DNA of 64,000 nucleotides from Protonemura montana (taxonomy: Eukaryota; Arthropoda; Insecta; Plecoptera; Nemouridae): NCBI GenBank assembly GCA_947568835.1, contig OX387602.1:3938570-4002569 (forward strand), written 5' to 3'. Position numbers and translations under genes: made by a program. Positions within the stretch are counted from its first letter, which is position 1. Every line of letters starts with the position of its first letter. The notes under the pieces are model-generated. The model did not search any database. It was not told where the DNA came from and saw only the letters and a program-made list of their open reading frames with translations. Positions 23,958-36,927 of this stretch are shown here, piece after piece.

Positions 23958-25607
23958 ATGCATTTTGAGTCACTCAAAGTTGTCTCTGAACATCTCGTGG
24001 AGAGAATTAAACTTGAAGAAACAGGCTGCCGCGATGTGTTAAATGCCCTACCCAGCCAGAGTCCAATCTCTACTAATATTGACCACATGAACAGGAATTT
24101 AATGTGCTCAACCATGTTTTTAATGAATGAAGGCATTCAGCCAAATGGCAACCAATTGCTTAATTCGTCTGTGAAGAAGCACGAAGTAAATCTTATGAAC
24201 TTGGCATACGAAAAGAGTTGTAACATAAACTCATTTAACTTTGAATCTGCAAATTCTTTCATTCGCTCGGGAATATTTTCTGGCGATAAATCACTCATAA
24301 ATTCTCGTGGTCAGCTTCAACTTACTGCCCAGGAATGTGGAGAACTGTTCTTAAAGAGAATTTCTGAATCAAACAATCTTTTTGCCACTGAAGTTGTTGG
24401 CAACATCAACTTAGGCAATCAAAACAATTTAAACAACACAAGTGACTCGCAGATGAACCGTTTGTTACCCCGAGGAAGCAACGACGTGGAGAACTGTACG
24501 CTCCGCACCGGCCCCGGCTGGAACCCATCCGCACGTGTCGAGAAAGAACGACCGTTCCCGTGCACAGAGTGTGGCAAATCTTTCGTGCTGAAGCACCACC
24601 TTGTGACGCATATCCGAGTGCACAGCGGGGACCGGCCACACGTCTGCACCGCCTGCGGCAAGAGTTTCGCGCACAAGCACTGCCTCAGCACGCACATGCT
24701 GCTGCACACAAGCCAGCGGCCGTACGAGTGCGTCGTCTGCAAAAAGTCATTCACACTCAAGCACCACCTGGTGACCCACAGCCGCGTGCACAGCCGAGAC
24801 CGGCCGTTCGCTTGCCAGGAGTGCGGCCGCACCTTTCCGCAGAAACGACATCTTGTCACGCACGGTAAATTCCATTCAGGCGAGCGACCGTTTGTCTGCG
24901 AAGAGTGCGGCGAGTCATTTTCGCAGAAAGAACACCTCACCATGCACTCGCGTTTCCACGGCGGGCAGAACTCGTTTGCGTGCTCTGAGTGCAGCTCGTC
25001 ATTCGCTCGCAAGTTTGAGCTGGTGAACCACGAGCGGCTACACGGACGGCAGCCGCACGCCTGCCAGGTTTGCGGGAAGGAATTCCTGCAAAAGCGCACT
25101 CTAGTGGCCCACGTCAGGCTCCATGCAGCGCCTCGAGCACACGTCTGCCAGCAGTGCGGAGAGATGTTCGCACAGAAAGCAGACCTGGATGACCATGCGG
25201 TGCTACACCGCGAGAAGGCATTCGCATGCCGTGCAGCTGCTTTCCCCGGCGTCCCGCCGCACTTTCTTTGTCCACAGGAGACGGGCAAGGCCGCAACAGC
25301 TAGTGCTGGGGTACAGACTGACGTGGTTGTCAAGAGCAAGCCACACGTCTGCGTCGATTGCGGCCGCTGCTTCAGCCAGAAGCACGGGCTAACACAGCAC
25401 AACCGTCGGCACCGTGGCGGCGAGGGGTGTGAAGTGCGCTCGCACGTGTGCACAAAGTGTGGAAAGGCGTTCTTCCAGAAGAACCACCTAGCGCTGCATT
25501 ATCGGCAACATATGGACCCGGTGGTCGTCAAGAAAGAAACATGCGATGTGCTCTCGACAAACCAGATACCAGTAGACAGACCAGAGCCAGTAGACGGTGA
25601 TTATTAA
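23958..25607 (+). CDS. C2H2 zinc-finger protein with ten fingers
   Basis: This is a probable nuclear DNA-binding transcription factor of 549 residues, encoded in one exon. An in-frame TAA lies 15 bases before the ATG, which fixes the start. Residues 1-200 form an Asn/Ser-rich region without a recognised domain; no BTB, ZAD or KRAB motif is visible. Eight fingers run from residue 202 at about 28-residue spacing (first CTECGKSF...HIRVH, eighth CQQCGEMF...HAVLH). After a 45-residue Ala/Pro linker come two more fingers starting at residues 465 and 498. Linkers are HSGDRP/HSRDRP-type rather than the canonical TGEKP. The finger region is strikingly GC-rich compared with the AT-rich N-terminal coding part. 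The DNA target cannot be predicted by eye, and orthology is not assigned. Confidence 0.93.
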   Translation: MHFESLKVVSEHLVERIKLEETGCRDVLNALPSQSPISTNIDHMNRNLMCSTMFLMNEGIQPNGNQLLNSSVKKHEVNLMNLAYEKSCNINSFNFESANSFIRSGIFSGDKSLINSRGQLQLTAQECGELFLKRISESNNLFATEVVGNINLGNQNNLNNTSDSQMNRLLPRGSNDVENCTLRTGPGWNPSARVEKERPFPCTECGKSFVLKHHLVTHIRVHSGDRPHVCTACGKSFAHKHCLSTHMLLHTSQRPYECVVCKKSFTLKHHLVTHSRVHSRDRPFACQECGRTFPQKRHLVTHGKFHSGERPFVCEECGESFSQKEHLTMHSRFHGGQNSFACSECSSSFARKFELVNHERLHGRQPHACQVCGKEFLQKRTLVAHVRLHAAPRAHVCQQCGEMFAQKADLDDHAVLHREKAFACRAAAFPGVPPHFLCPQETGKAATASAGVQTDVVVKSKPHVCVDCGRCFSQKHGLTQHNRRHRGGEGCEVRSHVCTKCGKAFFQKNHLALHYRQHMDPVVVKKETCDVLSTNQIPVDRPEPVDGDY

Positions 25608-28600
25608 TTTATTTGTTAGGGAGTGCTCTCTTGCAGTGAAACATTTAGTATCGTGAACTGGTACTTAACCAAACGCACAGGCTGCAAGCCAGAAAGTAAG
25701 AACAGCATTTCTTTAAGGACCTTTTTTTATGCCTTTGTCAACTCTGAGTTAGGACATTGGCATCCGCATCGCCCAGTCTAAAAGGTTGTTGTGACTTGCG
25801 AAACTATCATGGTTTTTATGCCGAGTTGAGAAAATGTGTAGAACTGACTGGGTGAGTTAACTTGAGGGATGAGCGTTTCGAGAGACTTGATCAACCTTAT
25901 TAAAGATAGCGAATCACATTTTTTTAAGTGGTAATTAGAGTGATTGTGGATCGATAACCTGTTGATTCTGAAGTAAAAGTGGCATTAAACTTATACTTAC
26001 CTTGAAGTAATGCATGTTAAAAATGCATATAAAACTGGGATAAAAGGACTTCAGATGTACCGTTTTTAAACATAGTTCATTGCAATACTATTAACGTAAG
26101 TGCAAAATTTGGTTAGGTTAAATGTGAAATAATTTAACAATTATCAATGTTTAAAATTTTTCAAAAATCAAAAATCAAATTGTGAAAATTATAAAAAAAA
26201 AATCTAAAAATAAACTTTCCGGTCGATTGTTTACACACAAAAAACATAAACGTTGGACATTTTAAAACAACAATTTTTAACTCGGCGTTTACTTTGCTCG
26301 CAACGCTCATCCAATCATTATGAATGTTCCTTTATTGACAGAATAAGTAAATAAAGGAATACTACTACAAGCTCAGGGTTTGATTTCCTTTGTGGGAACA
26401 AATTTTTGAGAGAGTAGTAAGTTTTCAATAAGAAAAAAGGCTTTACAAGGGTTAGTTCAACAAAAAGTAATATACTGAAAAATGTCCTTACATTTTGAAA
26501 AAAATTGCTTAACCAATACCAGTGACTACAGAAAAGATAACACAAAAGAAGGACCTAACCAAATAGGACCCATTGTTAATATTATAATGTAACCAGATGG
26601 GATGCATACATTTACAGCAGAGCTCAGAGAATGTTCAATTTCCTAGTTTGTTTTAAGGAATATTTGGTGACCATCTTACCAGAATCTGATGAAACAGATA
26701 TAACCACCAATCTACCTACTATTGGAAAAGCAGCAAGGCTTTTAAGACTAATTGTTATTTTGTAGATCTTGACCAGTCGAGCATTAAAAGAAGTACCTAG
26801 GCAGTAATAGCAAACAAGCATCCAATAAAAATGTTAAGTTGCCAGTAGCATATAATGCAGAACACCTACTTGGAACTGAATCTAGTCACATGGATCAAGC
26901 TTGAATCGAATACCTGTGTTGTCCAAACTGCGCTTGCAGAATAATCTGTGGTAACTAATTATTAGTTAGTAATCATATGGGTAATATGGCACATTAGCAT
27001 GAACATACATGTTGAATGCCAGCTTTATTTAAATGCCTTGGTACCCATATTTAGATATTGGTCCTTGGTTATTATTATATAATGGAACGTAATAAAATAT
27101 TGATAAAAAAGATGTTAAGATATTGCTAAGAAATATTTTTGTGAAAATCCACGATTAATTACCTGTCTTTGAACATATCTGTTAAATCCAGGTATTCACT
27201 CCTCTACTACAACATTGCTCCCTTTGTAGGTTTGTAGGTTTGGGGAAACAGGTAAGTGCTGCTAACAGCCAGAGCATTTTTTAAATCCTCGATGACAAGA
27301 CCAAAGTAATAAATATATTTAATTGATTGAAATCAACATGGACAAATGTAACCATGTGTTGTCGTCTATCTTCTCTTGGATGTAAACTACACCCTCTCTA
27401 GACCAAGAAGCAGGTCGTGGGTTTCACTATACCCAAAACTTCACACAACTTCGACTTCCTAGGTAGATAACTTAACTGTAAGTACAGGCGTGACGAGCAA
27501 ACAGTTGCGTGTTCGACGCGTATTGCAGAATATATTTTTGGTCGTTTTTTCTGGAGGACCTTCATAAGAAACCCCTCTGTTCCGCACACGTCGCCATGTA
27601 CGCAATTGATGCAGCAAAATGCTTTCCAGAATGAATCTGTCTGTCGGAGGGTATACGATTATATTTATGCAATGATGTCGAACAGCAATATCGTGGTTGA
27701 CATTGATAAACTGATAGGGCGTAATTCGGACTCTGATGGGCGCTGTCAATCAATTCGGCTCGTTGATCTGAGCATAGCGGAAAAGTCGTAAGCAGGTTTG
27801 TAAGAGAGGGGAGAAATTGGGGGTGATCACACAATATTGTTTTATTTATTCTGAGAGGTCATAGAACAAAGTTTGCGTGTGCAAAATGTGGCGTGTAAAA
27901 AGGTCATTGACGAAAAACGGGAGTCCGATCAAAAGCAGGCAATCCGACAGCGCGGTCTCGGATGAGGTTCTCAGATAATTGTATTATTACCTAGAGCATG
28001 CCTGGTAGACTTCGGTCTCCTCAGATAAGAAGCTCAAGCTAGGATGTATAATTATAATTTTAGATGAGTGTAGAATTATTCTTGCCGGGAGCGAGCTGTG
28101 ATGAAATTGAAACGTTCTGTCGAGGCGTTCTACCCTCTGACAAGGGCACAGGGTAATTTGGCGACAGAATCTTTCCACCCGACCGTTGCAAACGGGGCTG
28201 CTTTGAAAGTTTATTACGCAATCAAATAAATGTGAATTACGTAAACGTCCCATACATAACGTGTATGGTCTTCGCTACGGTTTGATGTGGCTTGTACCGT
28301 CAGTCACCGCTTGTTTGAATTTCATCGTATTCGCACGTGCATTTGACAGCTCAACGCTAGTGATCACGCAAAATACATAAAAAAAGATTGCTACACATGG
28401 AGACCCGTTGCAATGGATAAATTATTTAAATTCTATTAATATTATGGTAAACAAATGATAAAGGAAAGGCAAATGATACATTTTTAATTTGCGTATTTGC
28501 TGTAGGTACAATCTGTGAACAGGTATGTGATATTTCAAGCAAAACTTAAAGTCATTTCATTATCAGTAAAGCATTATCAGCTTGTTAAAGAAACAATGCA

Positions 28601-28689
28601 CTCCTTTAATGGATGTGTGGTGTTTACAAACTAATATATAAATGACTTGGAACTCAAAATTTGCTTTAAAAAAAACATTGGTTTGAGTG

Positions 28690-28953
28690 TAGCTAGATCT
28701 TGTACCGCAAGTTTCGCCGAGCGACCTTGCGCGGTAGACGTGCGCAACGGTGCGACTGCGAAGTAGTCCGCAGCAGCAAAGTAAAATAAATCGAAGCCGA
28801 CCTCCGTGGTGTAGAGTCGGAGTGCGAACTGCGTTCAGCTGTCAGAAACAGTGGATTGTGTCAGAATTTCGAGGTGTTGATTTACGAAATTCTTGCATAG
28901 CCTCTGCGAAGCATCGTGAACCTCTTCTCACATCACAACATCAACTTACAAAG
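28690..28953 (+). promoter_or_regulatory. Possible CpG-rich first exon or promoter
   Basis: A locally CpG-rich stretch (around 28710-28760) runs into sequence that ends CAACTTACAAAG followed by a GTGTGT donor-like site at 28954. It could be the 5' noncoding exon of the yippee-like gene, whose first coding exon follows a CAG acceptor at 35508. This is inferred from composition and one splice-like site only. Confidence 0.25.
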
Positions 28954-31060
28954 GTGTGTTCCTCTATCATTTTAAAGATTTCCTTTGTTTCTTTGTACGA
29001 TTTTGACAACACTCCAGCCATCTTGCATGCTAACACGCTTGAAAAACATACTTTTATTTTGAAAGAAAAAGCTAGTTCATTTTATTGCACGTTGTGCATA
29101 ACTAATTTTTGATAAAGAATGATTATCTGTTATCAAAATTAGCAAGATGTCATTTTTATCTAGTGGTCTTGTCATTTAATATTTGTCATTTTTTTGAAGC
29201 AAAATCTGAGCTTAAAATGTGATCATGTCTGCATGTGTTCTCGAGGTGTAGATAACTAAAAATTGTAATGAAGCCATGTGCAGCTATGACATGGTCCATC
29301 AAGAGAATGTGGCATTGTTTTTGCAAGTGATGTGCTGGAGAGAGGTGGCTAATCACCCGTTGTAAGCTTGTCAAGTGTCACCGTAGAAGATCAGTTCACC
29401 GACGTGTGAACCCAGCGAGTACGACTTGCCCCGATGATCCTTTGTGTGTTGTTGCTGTCAGCTGTGGCAAGGCGAGCTTGCCTGTGGCCTGTGTTGTCGA
29501 ACAGCTGCTCTCTACTACCGCTTTATTGTTGCTACGTCGTTACTTGGAATGGAACAAAGATATCACAACCTCCTGCTCGAAGTTTGCTTCACTTTTGCCA
29601 GTTAAATCATTTACGCAAGCACGTGGGGTCATACAAACGGAACTAGTTTTCTTTTGCAGAGGACGTTGGTGCTCAATGTTCCGTCAATGTTTGTTGGTCC
29701 CGGACGCCTGTCCTGAGATATCAAATAAGTGCTAAGAATTACATAATTGCCGTCGATTGGACCAAGTGTCTTTTGATTGCAATTGCACGTAGCGTGATGC
29801 ATTTACAAGGACGATTATGCTGATTAAATGAATCATTGTTTCGAATGTTGCAAATCAGACGGTCAAAGAGCAATGATCCTGGACGATGGGTCATTTCGAA
29901 GTGGTCAGTAATTCCGTGTCTCTTTAGCTCGGCCAGCAGACTGCTCAAAGACACTTTCTAAAGCAAATTGCACTAGCTTAAAGCTTGACTGCGACTAGTT
30001 TTTTGTTTAGCTAGAGGGCCTTCAACCGTTTGATCTTGATTTCGGTCTCTAGGATTTGTCCTGAGGTGAATTGAATGTTATAAGTGACCTTGTTGGAAGC
30101 TAGAACTACCACGTGCGACGGCTAACAAAAGAACTCATCTAAGGTGGACCACTGCCCATTGTTCGCGGGATATTTAAAAATAAGCACAACACTAAATGCG
30201 TAGTACTGCATATGTGACCTCAGAGTTTACACAGTTCACCAGCTAGCTGATAAGAATTGTAGGAGAAATTAAAAGTTATTTAAAAAAAACGTGCGATTAA
30301 ACGCAGGATTTCAGAACACATTTCCGCCATTATTACGTTGTCAATAAGTTGGCACACATAATATAATAATAATAAACAAGGCTCTGGTTGCACTAGTATT
30401 ACGCAAGAATAAATTTCGTTTTATCATTTCCTTATCTACCCAGCACAGATGCCAACATTGCACTGGCAAGGCACCTCTGCAACCAGCAGAACCAAATCGT
30501 ACTAGGAGACAAAGAAAATGCGCTCCAGGTTTCGAGGAAAGCAGTTTCCAGGAAAGGCAGGATAGAAAATAAACGAGAGCTGTTTCTCGGAAACAAATGA
30601 ACCTTACATATGTCCTGCATCCTCATGGGGAGGAATACTAATCGTGATGACTTCATCTAATGCCTGGCGATTCCTCAAAAGTCTGGGGTAAAACCTATGA
30701 CCGGAAAAACTCCTCTCTGTTGAAAAGTAGCACAAGCGCTCCGTGGAGGACCTTCGCTCTTGAGGTACACAATGCAACGTCCGCTCTAAAAACCTACCTC
30801 TGTGGCACTTCTTCCTGGATTTGTATCACCCGTTATAAATTATCTGCAGGTGTTAGTTTTGCTCGCGCTCAAGCTTCGAACCGTGCGTAGAATACATTTT
30901 TCAATCCATTGATCTTATCTTAAAGTAAAGTCTAGTGAAGCAAGCACAGCAACTGGTTGGCTATAGTATCTAGACACGGGGTGCAAGTTGCATGTGGTGT
31001 TTTGAAGGGCACGTGTGGGCCATTGACCAAGCACACTGCCGACCGCGTGCTCTCTTTGGA

Positions 31061-31074
31061 CCCCCCCCCCCCCC
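31061..31074. repeat. Poly-C homopolymer (C14)
   Basis: Fourteen consecutive C residues. This is a mononucleotide repeat with no gene context that I can identify. Confidence 0.9.
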
Positions 31075-31632
31075 TACACCTTATGCTCACATTGAGTTCT
31101 CTCTCCGGTGCCAGGAAAGGGTGGCAAGTGTGGAAACTCCTAGCTCTTGTCAGGCAGCGATGGGTTCTTGAAAAGTGCGAACCCATTTGGAATGGGCGTT
31201 AGCTTGGACTGAGAGCTCCGGACACTCCATTGAGCGTGGCATCCAATCAACGGCGGTATGCTGGCCCATTTATTTGTCCCGAACTTTATGGTACTGGTAG
31301 CCCCAGGTCCAGAGTGGCCAGCTCGAGCAGTCGCAAGGCGCGCGCGTGTCCCGAGCTAACCCCCGGATTAACACGTTACCATTACTTCGAGCGCGAACCC
31401 TCATGGTTCCGACTCATTTTGCTTCGTAAATAGGAAAAAAATGTAACCAGCCAGGCGCCCAGCGAGGATCATGTTAATCTTTTCGTGCTCTGTTCCCTGA
31501 GGCTCGGAATCGATCTGTGTACCATAATAATCCGGACGATGATGGCGACGTCTAGCGTAATTAAAACGCGGCGCACTGGCCATGCAAACAAATCAGAGAG
31601 CACCGCGACGCTGGTTGGCTTGTTTATGCCTG

Positions 31633-31660
31633 ACAACGTCGACGTCGTCGTCGACGTTGT
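31633..31660. repeat. Perfect 12-bp inverted repeat with 4-base loop
   Basis: The left arm ACAACGTCGACG (31633-31644) and right arm CGTCGACGTTGT (31649-31660) are exact inverse complements around a TCGT loop. It lies in a CpG-rich patch with further GTCGAC words nearby (31758-31770). It could form a cruciform or hairpin; no function is evident. Confidence 0.8.
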
Positions 31661-34600
31661 TCCAATCCTATTATTATTCCTGTTTTCCCTGACATCATAT
31701 CGAAGCGTCGTATCGACCGGCGCCACGCGAATCAACATTGTGTACGCAGCTCGGTCGGTGGTCGACGTCGACCGCGTCGCGACGCCGTTACGTCGGTATT
31801 TAACGGTTAAAACGCTGTCAAGGCGAAAGGGCGCAAGCCTCGAATTATGCCCGCCTGACGCTAACGTGTGCTTGTTAAGACCCAGTTTCGTGGTAGCCTC
31901 GCAAAGGGAAACCCTGGAAAATGTTGCCGACGACTGCGTTATCGGGATCCTCTCATTTACGCACAAGCGTGACATGGAGAAAACAATTTGCGTGGCCCGA
32001 AAAGTTACGACTTCATACGGCTTTAACTAGCTACAGGTGGTATATTGTTTGGACGCAGACGGTCGGGCGCGCGGCGATTTGCATAGGAACAACGGACGTT
32101 GGGGAGGCTTGCAGGAATCGACTGTAGAAGGTGAACTCTGGAAAATAGCGCGATATGTATGCGCTCCGCCGGGTCTCGATATAGGGACCTCGACAGACTA
32201 GTGGGTCGCCTGGTAACTCTCGGCAAGCCAGGAGACCGAGTGTTTATTTTTTACCAGTGCCGTAAGCTTCTCCGTTTATTTACTTCGACGGGCGCTCTGC
32301 GCTAAAAGAAGTTGAACTGCCGAGGAATCGCAAACGTGCGCACAAACGTCAACGCCGCACGATGGCTTTACAGTTATTCTTCTTCTGCACGCGATTTGTG
32401 CTCATGCTAATTGTTGGTTTGCCTTTCCAGGTGGGTTCCTCTAGACGACGGACAACATTGGTGACAGCTGAGAGAAAAGCAGCGGCGCGGTAGCAAGCAG
32501 CAGACGAGTGAGTTTTTTTCTTTGTCTGCTTCTTCCAGTCAATTTGTTTCAGCAGCTCTTGTATGCTAATATTGGTAATCAACATACTTCCTTAATAACG
32601 GCGACTATTTATGTCAGCTGAATTCTATGCCTCACTTCGCTAACCAAACTATAATGTTTGCAACATCGATCGGTATAGGAAGTGCATTAGTACAGAGTCG
32701 ACGCGCTGATATATTTACTTTAAATTTGCTATTTAGGTACTGGCATTTTATAGTGTCTCTCGCAACCGATATGATGTCCAGATTTCTCTGAAAGGCCAGT
32801 GCAAGCACAGTTGCATTCATAATACACCCCAAATAACGAGTATCCGATGATTTTGGCCCATTAAAATAATTGATTGTACACCAATTTAGTCCAATTAACT
32901 TCGACAAGCGACAAGTGCAGACTGCTTTGTCTGGGTGGCTGCACGCAGCTGCATTACATGCTCTTGCACACCCCAGTCGACGACGCTCTTTGATCCAGTA
33001 TCAGTCTGCCAGTTTACCCTAATTACTTGACCTAGGTAATAACTAGGAAACAAGTAGATCGCATTTTATGACCTGTTGCAATTCGCTAGGGCTGACACAG
33101 CAGCTAATATAAGTGCATGTCTAGTATTTGTATAGGTATATAGAGCCATGTTGTGCAAGCTCTTTTTCGTCTTTTGACAGCTGAAAACTGGGTTACGAGT
33201 GGCACACGTTGCTCCACCGCCCCCGTAAGGCAAGGCTAGGGAAAGAGGCGAATCACGGGAGTCTGGCAACTGTGAATGTGATCTGGGTAGAGGGAAGGGT
33301 AGCAGCAAGCACCGCGAACTACTGCCCTATATCTGCGCGAGAAGTATCCCAGCCAGTCAAGCAGGCCAGGTCGAGCTATAGGGGGTTGGTGGGTGGATGT
33401 TTGACCGATATTTCAATGTTGTACAGAATTGCTTGCGCGATGCGAATGGGATAATGTACCGTTTCATCGCTCCGGGCGATGTCCTCATACACCATGCTCG
33501 GTACTCAGGTGACGGCATTTGCAAAATAATTCTATCGATTCATTGATTGCAGTCACTAAGAGGGCTAAGCACCGGATTCTTCCCAAGTCTCCGCGGCGAT
33601 TGTGTCGGGAAATTTAGTAGCCCTTTACTTAGCATTCAAAACCCATTTCAAAATTTTTTTCTTAAAACTAGTGCTAAGGATAAATCAAGTAGACATGAGT
33701 CTAAAAACCATCATTGTGTCCGTTCTTTGTGCGAACTTTGTTCAAGAACGTGCCAATAATAAATGCTGTCCCTTTTCTAAGGAGAACCTGCAGCATTCAC
33801 TGCTAAAAGAACATGATTAAAATGATACAGACAGCATAATATGGTGGCAATTTGCCGACAAAATGAAAGGTGTCTGTCTCTCAACATCACGTTCTTTCGT
33901 GGCTTGATTCCTCGTATTCCCGTCGCGGGCCCTACGTTCATGCCACATCCAATTCGAGAATGTACAAAAGCAAACTCATTTTTACTGTAATCACTCGTTA
34001 CTAGTTGAAGAGGCTTGTAAGAAAACCGCAGTTGGCGTAGTTCGACTAATGATAATCGAAATTAGTGCTTTGAACCCGCACGTCTCATCGGTCGGCCGTA
34101 TCACAAAAGGCAAAAGTGCCGAGGTGTTGAGGATGAGACAGCTGTGGGGGTCGTCTACCTTCGGTAGGACGACTGGTGATGGGCACGAACGGACGGAGGA
34201 GTCGTCGGGAGAGGCGGTGGCGGCCATGGACGAAGGTCCTCGACCCCGGGGTTCGACCCTGCCTGGCCAAGCCGGCACTTACACTCAAATCCGCACTTTG
34301 CACGACCATACACTAACGCCATGCAATCTCTCGAAGTTCCTTCCTATACTCCCCGCTTTTTCACCGCTCGTTACTCGTATTCCGGTCGTGATATTATTTC
34401 CCGGTAGCGGTTTTTTGACAATGTCCCCGATGGGATGTCGCGAGCGTCCGGACGTCTGAGCTTTGCCATCGTCCACAACAACTTCGTGTGCAAAAACACG
34501 CGAGCTGAACAGCTCGCCACCAGCAACAAACGGAATGTAATTTAAGAAGACTGAGAAATTGGGCAGTAGTTTTGAATTTTAATACTGAAAGAAAACAAAG

Positions 34601-35566
34601 GTTTAAAATACGACATCGCTGTGGGTCGTTTTAGAGTTTATACATATAGATGGCATGAACATGACGCATTTATTACCGACGTTGAGTTCGGTGTGCACGC
34701 GAAGTACGAGGGGTTGGGGGAGGGGAAGGACGGCCCAAGGGGCCAGACTTGTGGTAGACAGTCTTTGTCCCTGCAAGGTAACCCGTTTGTTGTTAAGGAA
34801 AAGAACCAATTCACGAAATTAACAGACTTTAGCCTCATGACCAAACTGGAAGCAACATACAAACTACATGTTGCTGTTGTAATTTGTGACCAATATCTTT
34901 GACAACTGAAGTGTTCACTTTTCGGGATATTGTTCCACCCAGAATAGCCAGGAAGTCTGCTGGCTTGGATGAGCATTTTACACACTGTTTTCTGAATTGC
35001 TCAGTGCCAGAAATGCAAAGTAAATGTTAGTTTTATTAACCTCAGCAGGTTCAGTGAATTAACAAACAAACATGCTAATGTGGCTACAAATAAATTTATG
35101 ACTGACACTAGTGTTTCATTTTACATTAGACTATTTACATTTAAAGGCAATATGCAAGGCTCATTTGTAGTTTGTTTCTGGCAGTGAAAGCAATTAAGTA
35201 ACACCAATTTAAATTCTGTAAAAATCGATCTTTAAACAATTGCAAATAAAATTACTTTTTATAAGTTATAGTTACTTGTGGTTACATAAAACCATTTTTG
35301 AAAATGAATCATTTTCGTGTATTCTTAGAGTAAGCTTACTCTTTGGTTACTTTATTTAAATTTCTCAAGAGAGCAATCACCATTCTCCCAGTTGGCATTG
35401 ATGACAATTTCTTTACCAATTTAAGGTATCTTATGTTGCCACATTATTGAGTAAAGAACTGGAATTTAACTGCCAAAATGTCAACCCTGTGAACCATTTG
35501 TGTTGCAGTTGTTCGAGTGAGGCCAAGGGCAAGCTGTATGGCATTAGCAGCGATAATCGTGGCACA

Positions 35567-36927
35567 ATGGTGAAAACGTTCCAGGCGTACTTGCCCGACT
35601 GCCACCGCACCTACTCCTGCATACACTGCCGAGCGCACCTAGCCAACCACGACGAGCTCATTTCAAAGGTAAGTCTTAAGCTACCCAGATTGAAAATTTA
35701 AAAAATCAAAAACACATTTTTAACCTGAGTTGAGAACTAGAAAAAACGGCATGAAAATAATGCATAATGGTTGTTCATGATTCATGAATCATTCATGGAG
35801 ATTGTAAATGTCACCAATAGGTCAAGAAACTCACACCAGAAAAAAAACTTTCATATAAAAATGTAATGAATGATTGAAAACAAACCACTTACAACTGACC
35901 ATGGTTATAAATATAGAATCGAGTAAGTTCTGAATGGTGACAAATACTTGTAATGGAAGATTTGGTGGCAATGGCATCTAAAAACTTCATTGATAGAAAG
36001 AAGTGAAATGGGGACTGGCTCTAATTCTCCCATGTAGCACTTGGCTCTGCATCAAGGTATTTTGATATTGCATGGAGAAATAGTGAGGGGTCTAATTTTA
36101 AACACGAGCATATGTTGGAGCAACATGCATGCCTGAAGTGTCATTTAATTAATTTTATCTACATTTTTAAAAGAATTAAAGAAAACCGCTATTTCAATTT
36201 CTTCTTTAAACAGACTAGATATGTTTAACCTTTAAACTCTGAGGTAAATGTTATTAATCTAAAAGTTAACAAATTATATTTGAGAATTGAATAATTTTTC
36301 CTTTTGCAGTCGTTCCAAGGGAGTCAAGGGCGAGCATATCTTTTCAATGCAGTGTAAGTTCACCAAGTAATTAAGCATACCCCCTTGGACTGCGGTCCAA
36401 GGGGAAAAATCCAGGCAGGCAGAAAAATATAACAAATTATTACAGACCAAGAGTAAGCATACAAAAAGGTAAATCTACCTCGAGTTTTAACGAAAGGTCA
36501 CGTGATTCTTTGATATAATATGCCAAAAGGAGGTGAATATAATGTTGCAAACATGCTGTAACTTTAATCTGGCTAGCTCCCCAATCTGTTCTATCTGGTT
36601 GTTTATTTTATGCATTTTCTCAGGGTGAATGTCGGATGCGGACCAGCAGAAGAGAGAGTTCTTTTAACAGGGCTTCACGCAGTGGCAGATATATACTGCG
36701 AGTGCTGCAAAACCACTCTTGGCTGGAAATATGTAAGTGAAAAAGGAACGTGTGTCAATGCAAGTTTGTCAGTGATCCAAGACAAAATGTATGCTCAATA
36801 TCAAATATTCCACTAATTGCTTGTTTTCAATTTCTAGGAACATGCATTCGAATCAAGTCAAAAGTACAAAGAGGGGAAATACATCATTGAGCTGGCCCAC
36901 ATGATCAAAGAAAACGGCTGGGATTGA
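35567..36927 (+). CDS. Yippee-like zinc-binding protein (YPEL family)
   Basis: Yippee proteins are small, highly conserved eukaryotic proteins with a single zinc-binding fold; vertebrate members are linked to the centrosome, nucleus and cell-cycle control, but their exact activity is unknown. Four exons (35567-35668, 36310-36353, 36624-36732, 36838-36927) give 114 residues. The whole protein is yippee domain: [19 protein letters not shown] supplies the first zinc cysteine pair and [18 protein letters not shown] the second. The sequence is nearly the same as vertebrate YPEL1-4 type, not the more distant YPEL5 type. The chosen ATG gives the usual family start just before KTFQAYLP, but the frame stays open back to a CAG acceptor at 35508, so an upstream coding exon could lengthen the N-terminus. 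A possible AATAAA lies at 37956-37961. Confidence 0.96.

Larger units (their letters stand above)
25608..35566. other. Long stretch without supported coding exons
   Basis: About 10 kb separates the zinc-finger gene from the yippee-like coding exons. The first part holds the 3' untranslated region of the zinc-finger gene, with an AATAAA at 26209-26214. CpG-rich patches lie at 28700-28950 and 31450-32350; the first ends in AAAG followed by a GTGTGT donor-like site and could be an upstream noncoding exon of the yippee-like gene. A 14-base poly-C run lies at 31061-31074. I found no exon with domain or phase support. Confidence 0.5.

Noticed and set aside
24419..25453. 344-codon open frame on the minus strand
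   Set aside because: It lies exactly opposite the zinc-finger repeats; the regular codon pattern of the fingers keeps the antisense frame open.
31469..32030. Overlapping open frames of 168 and 181 codons on opposite strands
   Set aside because: High CpG content removes stop codons on both strands; there is no domain, start context or splice support.
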